Of a stretch of 64,000 nt of DNA, positions 44,154-52,215 are shown one piece after another. Below the pieces are notes generated by a model. It did not search any database and was not told the origin of the DNA. It was given only the letters and a program-made list of their open reading frames with translations. The DNA lies in NCBI GenBank assembly GCA_024236415.1, contig JACKKN010000002.1, positions 1-64,000 of the forward strand, read 5' to 3'. Source of the stretch: Hyphomicrobiales bacterium. GTDB lineage: Bacteria; Pseudomonadota; Alphaproteobacteria; Rhodospirillales; JACKKN01. The stretch's first letter is position 1; each line of letters starts with the position of its first letter. The translations under genes and the position numbers were made by a program.

Positions 44154-44378
44154 ATGAAGAAGGACATCCACCCGGACTACCACGAGATCACGGTGCAGAT
44201 GACCGACGGCAGCACCTATACCACCAAGTCCACCTGGGGCAGCGCCGGCGACACGCTGAAGCTGGACATCGACCCCAAGACCCACCCGGCCTGGACCGGC
44301 GTGCACCGCCTGGTGGACAGCGGCGGCCAGCTCGCCAAGTTCAAGAAGCGCTTCGCCGATTTCGGCCTCAAGGGCTAG
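44154..44378 (+). CDS. rpmE: 50S ribosomal protein L31
   Basis: 74 residues beginning MKKDIHPDYHEITVQMTDG, the standard L31 N-terminus. The cysteines of zinc-binding L31 are absent, so it is the zinc-free (C-minus) type. ATG 44154 is set by homology. A clear 17-bp-spaced promoter lies upstream and a strong terminator starts 44 bp downstream, making it a single-gene unit. Confidence 0.95.
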   Translation: MKKDIHPDYHEITVQMTDGSTYTTKSTWGSAGDTLKLDIDPKTHPAWTGVHRLVDSGGQLAKFKKRFADFGLKG

Positions 44379-44422
44379 CCCACCGGGTCGCGGCCGTTCC
44401 GGCCGCCGGGCCTTGCCAACGG

Positions 44423-44450
44423 GGCGCCGACGCGGGTCGGCGCCTTTTTT
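44423..44450 (+). terminator. Rho-independent terminator of rpmE
   Basis: GGCGCCGAC (44423-44431), loop GCGG, GTCGGCGCC (44436-44444) and then TTTTTT. A perfect 9-bp GC-rich stem plus a T-run, directly after rpmE. Confidence 0.9.
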
Positions 44451-44575
44451 CGTGCTTCGCCCGCGCGCGCGCACCGGCCCCGGCGGCGGCCCGCCGCGCC
44501 GGGCGGCCATTAAGGACTAGATAGGGATTTTATCGCATACTGCCCGCATAACGGGCTGTACGGTCGCGAGGGACG

Positions 44576-46543
44576 ATGACGGCGACGAGCGTGGTCATCA
44601 CATTTGAGGTGCACGTCCTGAGGCAGGGCGAATGGTCGGTCCACTCCCGACACGCGGAAAACAGCTTCGAGCAGGCTCTCCGCGCGGCCAAGGGATTGGA
44701 GCGCCTGCCGACGACCGACGGCGTCAAGGTCGTGCGCGACGAATACAATTCGCAGACCGGCCGCTCCAAGACCAAGACCGAGTACGGCGCCGGCGGCGCC
44801 GCCCCCGACGCCCACCGCGCCACCGACAAGCCGCCGACCCAGATGGAGGCGAACTGGGGCCCCGACCCCATGCCCGAGACGGCCTCCCGCCCGTCGGGGG
44901 CGGCCCCGTCGGCGCCCCGCGGCCCGAACGGCACCTCGGGCCGCAGCGGCAGGTCCTTTTCCAGCCCCTACCGTGCCCGCAAGGCCGACAAGGGCCGCTC
45001 GACCCCCGGCTCGGTGGCCACCAAGATCGTGCTGATCATCACCCTGTCGCTGACGGTGGCGGCGGTGGTCACGGCCATCGCCTCGCTGACCCTGGACAAT
45101 CCCGCCATGATGGGCACGGCGTTCTCGGGCAGCACCAAGGCCAACACCCTGTTCGGCATCTTCGTGGTCAGCTTCCTGTTCACGGCCATCCCCACCTCCA
45201 TGGTTTACCTGTCCAAGGACGAGCTGGGGGTCAAGGACCGGCCCGAGGAGCCGCCGGTCAAGGACCTGATCATCGATCCCGACGACCTGGACCTGCCGTC
45301 GCACGACGGGGACGAGGCCGAGGACCCCCTGTTGCCCGGCGGCGCCGATGCCGCCGAGGAGGCGCCGGAACCGGAGCCCGAGGCGGCCGGCGAGGCGGCC
45401 GAGGCACCCCTCAGCGCCGAGGCGGAGGAACAGCGCAAGGGCTTCCTCCGCTTCCTGGCCGAGACCCTGGGCGTGCTACAGGGGACCAAGCAGCGGCTGG
45501 ACAGCTACGAGAAGTTCGGGGTCAACCTGTTCATGGCCGGCGCCTGCGAGACCCTGTCCCAGTCCTCGAGCCTGGAAGAGGGCGTGACCGAGCGGATCCT
45601 GACCCAGGGCCTGGAAGTGATGGGCATGAACACCGACCAGGCGGCCGCCTTCGTCGACCGCTACGAGGGGTACCTGCTGGGCGATCCACGCTACCTGCGC
45701 ATGTTCGACGCCGGGCGCGAGGCCATGACCGCCTCCCTGTCCGGCGACACCGGCCACGAGGACGCCCTGAACATCGCCCTGGAGGGCTGGAACGCGCCCC
45801 AGGACGAGAACCTGTATTCGGGGCCGCTGACGGTCCTGTTCACGGACATCGCCGGGTCCACCAACATGACCCAGCAACTGGGCGATTCCGGCGCCCAGGA
45901 GGTGGTGCGCGCCCACAACACCATCGTCCGCTCGGCCCTGGGCCGCTTCAACGGGCGCGAGATCAAGCACACCGGCGACGGCATCATGGCCTCCTTCGTC
46001 AAGACCTCGGCGGCGGTGGAGGCGGCCATCCGCATGCAGGTGGAGTCCGAGACCTTCACCCGCGACCACCCCAAGACCCCCCTGCGCCTGAAGATCGGCA
46101 TCAACGCCGGCGAGCCCATCGCCGAGGACGACGACCTGTTCGGCTCCATGGTGCAGATGTCGGCGCGCATCGTCGACAAGGCCAAGGGCGGCGAGATCAT
46201 GGTTTCGGACGTGGTGCGGGCCCTGTGCGCCGGCAAGGACCTGCGCTTCACCAACCGCGGCACCTTCGACCTGAAGGGGTTCGAGGGCCCCTCGGTGCTG
46301 TACGAGATCGTGTGGAACGACGACCGCCCCGCCGCCGCGGCGCCCCCGCCCCCGCAACCGCCCGCGGCGGACGAGGGCGCCATGCCGCCCCCGCCGGAAG
46401 CCCCGACACTGGAAGCCCCGCCGCCGGAAAGCGCGCCGCCGGAAACCCGGCATGCGGAGGCCCCGGCCCCGGCCGCTGAAACGGCGGGCGCCGAGACGCC
46501 CGAAACGCCCGCCCAGGACGGGCCCGACCCGGACAAATCCTGA
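44576..46543 (+). CDS. Membrane-anchored class III adenylate/guanylate cyclase
   Basis: 655 residues. The N-terminal 130 are polar and low-complexity, then two membrane helices (about 147-170 and 190-212), an acidic linker, an alpha-helical region (280-410) and a class III cyclase catalytic domain from about 418. Metal-binding Asp424 is in LFTDIAGST and the second Asp in KHTGDGIMASF. The C-terminus is a long proline/alanine/glutamate tail. It makes cAMP or cGMP at the inner face of the membrane; substrate choice cannot be settled by eye. The gene stands alone between two terminator-bounded units. Confidence 0.9.
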   Translation: MTATSVVITFEVHVLRQGEWSVHSRHAENSFEQALRAAKGLERLPTTDGVKVVRDEYNSQTGRSKTKTEYGAGGAAPDAHRATDKPPTQMEANWGPDPMPETASRPSGAAPSAPRGPNGTSGRSGRSFSSPYRARKADKGRSTPGSVATKIVLIITLSLTVAAVVTAIASLTLDNPAMMGTAFSGSTKANTLFGIFVVSFLFTAIPTSMVYLSKDELGVKDRPEEPPVKDLIIDPDDLDLPSHDGDEAEDPLLPGGADAAEEAPEPEPEAAGEAAEAPLSAEAEEQRKGFLRFLAETLGVLQGTKQRLDSYEKFGVNLFMAGACETLSQSSSLEEGVTERILTQGLEVMGMNTDQAAAFVDRYEGYLLGDPRYLRMFDAGREAMTASLSGDTGHEDALNIALEGWNAPQDENLYSGPLTVLFTDIAGSTNMTQQLGDSGAQEVVRAHNTIVRSALGRFNGREIKHTGDGIMASFVKTSAAVEAAIRMQVESETFTRDHPKTPLRLKIGINAGEPIAEDDDLFGSMVQMSARIVDKAKGGEIMVSDVVRALCAGKDLRFTNRGTFDLKGFEGPSVLYEIVWNDDRPAAAAPPPPQPPAADEGAMPPPPEAPTLEAPPPESAPPETRHAEAPAPAAETAGAETPETPAQDGPDPDKS

Positions 46544-46585
46544 AAAATCAGTCAATTGCAGGGGATGAAAAAAGTCGCCGCCGGG

Positions 46586-46614
46586 CCCTTGACCCGGTGC
46601 GGCCATGGGCATAT
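46586..46614 (+). promoter_or_regulatory. Probable RpoH (sigma-32) heat-shock promoter
   Basis: CCCTTGACC (46586-46594), a 12-bp gap and GGGCATAT (46607-46614) resemble the alphaproteobacterial sigma-32 pattern CTTGA then CATAT. It lies about 110 bp before the hsp20 start, leaving room for the ROSE leader. Confidence 0.55.
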
Positions 46615-46621
46615 CTCATTT

Positions 46622-46721
46622 TCGGCAGCGGGTGCCAGGCATTGGGTCCGCCGCCGATTGAACCGGGATCGCGCCCTGGGCGGGTCCCACCCACATCTCG
46701 CTTCTTGAAGGAGACGATGCC
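46622..46721 (+). promoter_or_regulatory. ROSE-type RNA thermometer in the hsp20 5' leader
   Basis: The leader ends CTCGCTTCTTGAAGGAG, followed by eight bases and the ATG. This fits the ROSE signature, a Y-U-Y-G-C-U block facing the ribosome site across a short loop, so the GAAGGAG would be masked at low temperature. The preceding 75 bases are GC-rich with several short complementary runs, as expected for the upstream hairpins. The class is common before Hsp20 genes in alpha- and gammaproteobacteria. The exact 5' border is uncertain. Confidence 0.62.
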
Positions 46722-47180
46722 ATGCGCACGATCGATTTCTCGCCCCTTTTCCGCCATTCCGTCGGCTTCGAGCGCATGCAGCGCATGCTGGATGCCGTCA
46801 GCCGCATGGATGACGCCTCGGCGTCCTATCCGCCCTACAACATCGAGGTGACCGGTGCCGACTCCTACCGCATCACCATGGCCGTGGCCGGCTTCGCCGA
46901 GGACGACCTGGAGCTCGTGGTCAAGGAGGACACCCTGACCGTCACCGGCAAGGCCAAGCAGCCCGAGGGCGAGGTCAACTACCTGCACCGCGGCATCGCC
47001 GGGCGCGCCTTCACCCGCCGCTTCCAGCTGGCGGACCACATCAAGGTGGTCGGCGCCGACCTGGTCAACGGCCTGCTGCACGTCGATCTGGCGCGCGAGG
47101 TTCCCGAGGAGCTGAAGCCGCGCAAGGTCGCCATCGGCGCCGCGCCGAAGACCAAGAGCATCGAGCAGAAGGCCGCCTGA
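46722..47180 (+). CDS. Small heat shock protein, Hsp20/IbpA family
   Basis: 152 residues with an alpha-crystallin domain between about 35 and 130. YPPYNIEVTGADSYRITMAVAGF is the characteristic IbpA entry strand, ITVxG-like LTVTGKAK follows, and the region near FxRRFQLADHIKV is typical. The LARE-VPEEL-KPRKVAI ending contains the I-x-I-like anchor. It is an ATP-independent holdase that keeps aggregated proteins refoldable. The start follows GAAGGAG, inside a probable thermometer. Confidence 0.95.
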   Translation: MRTIDFSPLFRHSVGFERMQRMLDAVSRMDDASASYPPYNIEVTGADSYRITMAVAGFAEDDLELVVKEDTLTVTGKAKQPEGEVNYLHRGIAGRAFTRRFQLADHIKVVGADLVNGLLHVDLAREVPEELKPRKVAIGAAPKTKSIEQKAA

Positions 47181-47235
47181 CGCGGCATCCGACCCGATCC
47201 TCCCTGGACGGTTCCCCTCCTCGCCGTCCGTGACC

Positions 47236-47270
47236 GGCCCCCGTCAGGGTATCCCTTGACGGGGGCCTTT
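47236..47270 (+). terminator. Rho-independent terminator of hsp20
   Basis: GGCCCCCGTCA (47236-47246) and TGACGGGGGCC (47257-47267) form a perfect 11-bp stem with a 10-base loop, followed by TTTATATT. It separates hsp20 from the small membrane-protein gene. Confidence 0.9.
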
Positions 47271-47273
47271 ATA

Positions 47274-47287
47274 TTAGATTAACCTAA
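47274..47287. promoter_or_regulatory. Near-palindrome TTAGATTAACCTAA upstream of the DUF2892-like gene
   Basis: A 14-bp AT-rich near-palindrome (one mismatch) lies 27 bp before the ATG, immediately after the hsp20 terminator. This is a typical position for a repressor site of the ArsR or MarR kind. The regulator is not known. Confidence 0.4.
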
Positions 47288-47313
47288 CATAAATAGTTGC
47301 GGGGGGATGCGCC

Positions 47314-47625
47314 ATGCCGACAGGCCAACCAGGGACCAAGGGCAAGGTCCGCATCGTGCGGGCGCCCGAGTCCGTGCGCGCCCAGGTGGCGGGCCATGGC
47401 GGCGGGAGGTTCACCTGGACCGACCTGGTGGACTGGACCGTGCGCCTGATCCCGGCCGTGGCCCTGTTTTCCCTGTTCTTCGCCTTCGAGGGCAACATGC
47501 GCTGGCTCGGCGTGCTGGGGCTGCTGCCCTTCTTCATGGCCTTCCACCGCGACTGTCCGTCCTGCGACCCGCGCGCCCGGGCCCGCGGCGGCGCGTCGGG
47601 CTTCCGCACCTTCGCCGGCCATTGA
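47314..47625 (+). CDS. Small inner-membrane protein, DUF2892-like
   Basis: 103 residues. A basic, soluble N-terminus of about 38 residues is followed by a DUF2892-like pair of hydrophobic helices (WTVRLIPAVALFSLFFA and LGVLGLLPFFMAF) and a CPSC motif. Such proteins often accompany rhodanese or sulfide-responsive genes; none is adjacent here. GGGGGG lies before the ATG. The function is unknown. Confidence 0.72.
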   Translation: MPTGQPGTKGKVRIVRAPESVRAQVAGHGGGRFTWTDLVDWTVRLIPAVALFSLFFAFEGNMRWLGVLGLLPFFMAFHRDCPSCDPRARARGGASGFRTFAGH

Positions 47626-47649
47626 CCGCCGGCCGCGCGCGGCGGCGGC

Positions 47650-48093
47650 TCAGGATTTCTTCAGATAGCGCCGGTAGACGTCGCGCAGGGCGTCGTCGAT
47701 GACGATCGGCCGCTCGCTGTCGCGGTCGACCCAGACGTGGACGAAATGGCCGGTGGCCGCCGGCCTGTCATCGCCCTCGGCGAACAGGGCCACGCCGTAG
47801 GTGACGCTGCTGGACCCCAGGTCCTCGATCACCAGCCCGGCCTCCACCAGCACCGGGTAGGCGATGGGCCGCCAGAAACGGCAGCGGGTCTCCACGGCGT
47901 AGGGGATGTTCTGCCACCCGTGCCAGTCCAGCCCCATCTCGCGCATGACGAACTGCACCACCACAGCCTCGAAGTAGCTGTAATAGACCACGTTGTTGAC
48001 GTGACCCAGCATGTCGTTGTCGTTCCACCGGGTCGGCACGGTCATGAAATAGGCGTAGTCGCCGCGGGTGAGCCCGTCCTTGACGTTCTTCAT
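47650..48093 (-). CDS. Acyl-CoA thioesterase, hotdog fold (4HBT type), copy 1
   Basis: 147 residues with the 4-hydroxybenzoyl-CoA thioesterase signature WNDNDMLGHVNNVVYYSYFE, whose aspartate is the catalytic acid. It hydrolyses acyl-CoA to the free acid. It lies 11 bp after a paralogue with nearly the same motif order. The pair could buffer CoA esters from the catabolic locus or serve general metabolism. Confidence 0.9.
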   Translation of the reverse strand: MKNVKDGLTRGDYAYFMTVPTRWNDNDMLGHVNNVVYYSYFEAVVVQFVMREMGLDWHGWQNIPYAVETRCRFWRPIAYPVLVEAGLVIEDLGSSSVTYGVALFAEGDDRPAATGHFVHVWVDRDSERPIVIDDALRDVYRRYLKKS

Positions 48094-48104
48094 GGGCGCC
48101 CGTC

Positions 48105-48545
<441 letters not shown>

Positions 48546-48618
48546 GGCGCCTTTCTAAACCCGGCCGCCACGATTTACCAGTCCCCATCCGGGCCGTCCG
48601 GGCGGCCCGCGGCGGGGC

Positions 48619-51600
48619 TCACCACTCGATGCGCTCGACCCCCACGAAGGTCAGTTCGGTGCCGTCCTCCAGGGTGATGGTGCCCGAGGCCTCGCCGTCG
48701 AACTCCAGGGCATCGCCGTTGATGGTGTAGGCGGCATCGGCCTCCAGGGTCCAGCCCGTCTCGCCCGGCCCGGCGGGGCCCTGGCCCACGTCGTCCAGCA
48801 GGACGACGTCGGTCCAGCCGGTGCCGCCGTTGAACACGTCGTGGCCGTCGCCGGCGCCGAACATGAACAGGTCGTTGCCGGCGTCGCCCCAGGCCCGGTC
48901 GTCCCCGGCGCCACCACTGAACACGTCGTCGCCCTCGCCGCCGTACATGACGTCGTTGCCGGCGCCGCCGTCCAGGATGTCGTTGCCGGCGTCGCCCTGC
49001 AGGTGGTCGTTGGCCGAGCCGCCCGTCAGCACGTCGTCGCCGTCGCGGCCGTAGGCCACAACACGTTCGGTCTGGCTGGCGCCGTCGAAGGTGTCGTCGC
49101 CCACGTTGCCCACCGCCGTCTCGATGCTGGCCGCGCCCAGGTCCAGGTTCACGCCGGCCGTGCCCTGCACGTCCACCCGGTCGGTGCCGGCGCCGCCGTC
49201 CACCACCGTGTCGTCGGCGTCGATGTACAGGCGGTCGTCGCCCGCGCCGCCGCGCAGTTCGTCGGCGCCGGCGCCGCCGACCAGCTGGTCGTTGCCGTCG
49301 CCGCCCGTCAGCACGTCGTTGCCGTCGTCGCCCTGCAGATAGTCGTTGGCCGAGCCGCCCGTCAGCACGTCGTCGCCGTCGCGGCCGTAGGCCACCACAC
49401 GTTCGGTCTGGCTGGCGCCGTCGAAGGTGTCGTCGCCCACGTTGCCCACCGCCGTCTCGATGCTGGCCGCGCCCAGGTCCAGGGTCACGCCGGCCGTGCC
49501 CTGCACGTCCACCCGGTCGGTGCCGGCGCCGCCGTCCACCACCGTGTCGTCGGCGTCGATGTACAGGCGGTCATCGCCCGCGCCGCCGCGCAGCTCGTCG
49601 GCGCCGGCGCCGCCGACCAGCTGGTCGTAGCCGTCGCCGCCCGTCAGCACGTCGTTGCCGTCGTCGCCCTGCAGGTAGTCGTTGGCCGAACCGCCCGTCA
49701 GCACGTCGTCGCCGTCGGCCGTAGGCCACCACACGTTCGGTCTGGCTGCGCGCCGTCGAAGTGTCGTCGCCCACGTTGCCCACCGCCGTCTCGATGCTGG
49801 CCGCGCCCAGGTCCAGGGTCACGCCGGCCGTGCCCTGCACATCCACCCGGTCGGTGCCGGCGCCGCCGTCCACCACCGTGTCGTCGGCGTCGATGTACAG
49901 GCGGTCGTCGCCCGCGCCGCCGCGCAGTTCGTCGGCGCCGGCGCCGCCGACCAGCTGGTCGTTGCCGTCGCCGCCCGTCAGCACGTCGTTGCCGTCGTCG
50001 CCCTGCAAATAGTCGTTGGCCGAACCGCCCGTCAGCACGTCGTCGCCGTCGCGGCCGTAGGCCACCACACGTTCGGTCTGCGACGCGCCGTCGAAGGTGT
50101 CGTCGCCGGCGTTGCCCACCGCCGTCTCGATGCTGGCCGCGCCCAGGTCCAGGGTCACGCCGGCCGTGCCCTGCACGTCCACCCGGTCGGTGCCGGCGCC
50201 GCCGTCCACCACCGTGTCGTCGGCGTCGATGTACAGGCGGTCGTCGCCCGCGCCGCCGCGCAGTTCGTCGGCGCCGGCGCCGCCGACCAGCTGGTCGTTG
50301 CCGTCGCCGCCCGTCAGCACGTCGTTGCCGTCGTCGCCCTGCAGATAGTCGTTGGCCGAACCGCCCGTCAGCACGTCGTCGCCGTCGCGGCCGTAGGCCA
50401 CCACACGTTCGGTCTGCGACGCCCCGTCGAAGGTGTCGTCGCCCACGTTGCCCACCGCCGTCTCGATGCTGGCCGCGCCCAGGTCCAGGGTCACGCCCGC
50501 CGTGCCCTGCACGTCCACCCGGTCGGTGCCGGCGCCACCGTCCACCACCGTGTCGTCGGCGTCGATGTACAGGCGGTCGTCGCCCGCGCCGCCGCGCAGC
50601 TCGTCGGCGCCGGCGCCGCCGACAAGCTGGTCGTTGCCGTCGCCGCCGTCCAGGACATCGTCGCCGTCGCGGCCGTCCATGTAGTCGTTGCCGGCCAGGC
50701 CCCGCATGTCGTCGCGCCCGGCGGTGCCGTACATGACGTCGCGGTCCTCGGTGCCCATCATCAGGTTGGCGGCGGCCTGGACGCCCACGTCGATGGTGCC
50801 GACCGTGGCCGCGGTGTCGCCGCCGTCCGTGCTGACGGCGGTGACGGTCAACTGGAAGTCGCCGGCGCCGTCGGCCGCCGGAGTGACGGTCAGCCCGGCC
50901 AGGTCGCCCGGCGCCAGGGTCCAGGAGCCGTCGCCGTTGTCGGTGCCGGCGGACAGGACCGCGCCCTCGGGCACCCCGGAAATTGTCACGGACAGGGTTT
51001 CGGAGGCGTCGGTCAGGGCGGCGCCGATGTCCAGGGCGATGGCCTGGCCGGCGGTGCCGGCGGCGTCCTGCACGGTCAGGACCGGCGCGTCGGCGTCGGC
51101 GGCCACGGACACGTCCAGGGTGCCGACCACCGAGGTGGTGTCGCCGCCGTCGGACTCGGTGGACGTGGCGGTGACGGTCAGGCGGAAGTCGGCGTCGCTG
51201 TCGGCCGGCGGGGTGATGGTCAGGCCGGCCAGGTCGCCGGGATCGATCGTCCAGGACCCGTCGCCGTTGTCGGTGCCGGCGCTCAGCACGGCGCCGGCCG
51301 GCACGCCGGAGATGGTGACGGACAGGGTTTCCGAACCGTCGGTGTCGGTCAGGGCCGCCTGGATGTCCAGGGCGATGGCCTGATCCTCCTGGCCCGCCGC
51401 GGCCGTGGTCGCCAGGGTCGGGGCGGCGGCGGAACGGTCCGCCGTGTCCGCGGCCGGGGCCGGGGCGGACTGTTCGTCGGCCACCTGGGCCAGGACATCG
51501 GCCGTGCCGGGACCGCCGGAACCGCCGCCCGGGACCTGTCCCGGGGCCTCGCCGGCGCCGCGCGCCGCCGGGCCGTCCGGTCCGCCGGGGCCCAGGTCGG

Positions 51601-52036
51601 CACCGCCCTGCCCGGTCCGTTCCGCGTCGCCGTCCACGTTCTGGCGCCGGCCATGGTCGGCGCCGCGGGACAGGTGCGGGTCGCCGAACCGGTCGCCGCC
51701 GCGGGACACCGCCGCGGCTAGGTTGTCGGCCGGATGGCCCTCGCCGTGGGCGTGGTGGGGGATTCCCTCGCCGTCGCGGCCACGGTCCCCGGCGGGGTCC
51801 CAGCCGCCGCCGGCGAATTCCTCGGGATGGCCGCGGCCGCCCTCGTGCACGCTGCCCAGTTGGCGCAGGTCGTCGGGGGCGCCGCCGTCCTCCAGGCTGG
51901 ACTGGCGCACCCCCGCGTCCGCCCCGCGCTGCTCGGATTCGTCCAGGACGGTCAGGTCGTCCAGGATCTGGGCGTCCAGGTCGGAGTCGGGCTTGCCGCC
52001 GTGCCGGGAAGGTTGCCTGTCGTCGTGGTCGGCCAT
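48619..52036 (-). CDS. Large RTX calcium-binding protein, frameshifted inside a repeat
   Basis: Read from ATG 52036 the frame continues to about 49717; the remainder to the stop at 48619 is in another frame (open 48619-49734). Joined, the product has a Gly/His/Asp-rich N-terminal module (AQILDDLTVLD, LGSVHEGGR), two Ig/cadherin-like repeats (about residues 210-410), then RTX nonapeptides (GGxGxDxLx) in five 112-residue units and a C-terminal tail ending TFVGVERIEW. Type I secretion is expected; no transporter is nearby. Three small indels within 45 bp (49716, about 49747, about 49760) cause the shift, so a sequencing or assembly error is quite possible. Confidence 0.8.
48960..50690 (-). repeat. 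Five tandem 336-bp repeats in the first RTX gene
   Basis: The marker gttgcccaccgccgtctcga occurs at 49105, 49441, 49775, 50111 and 50447. The spacing is 336, 334, 336 and 336 bp. Copies are nearly identical, including silent positions. The single 334-bp interval is where the reading frame breaks. Confidence 0.92.
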
Positions 52037-52143
52037 GGATTGACCCCTTATCCCTGAACGTTCTTGATCCCGCGCGGTTCCCTCTTGCCGGGCCGGCCGA
52101 ACCGCCATCGCCGCCCAGGCTAGGCCGGACCCGTTTCAGCCCC

Positions 52144-52213
52144 GTTTCACGGGCGACAATTCAGCCGCTTAGGATCAATCTTATAATCTTATGTGAATAT
52201 CTTGCCGTCAAAC
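52144..52213 (-). promoter_or_regulatory. Upstream elements of RTX gene 1, shared with RTX gene 2
   Basis: On the plus strand, GTTTCACGG (52144), AATTCAGC (52158) and GCCGTCAAAC (52204) lie upstream of the start. The same three blocks in the same order precede RTX gene 2. Read on the coding strand, TTGACG (52211-52206) is 17 bp from GATTAT (52188-52183), a plausible sigma-70 promoter overlapping the 3' end of the neighbouring gene. Confidence 0.5.
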
Positions 52214-52215
52214 TC

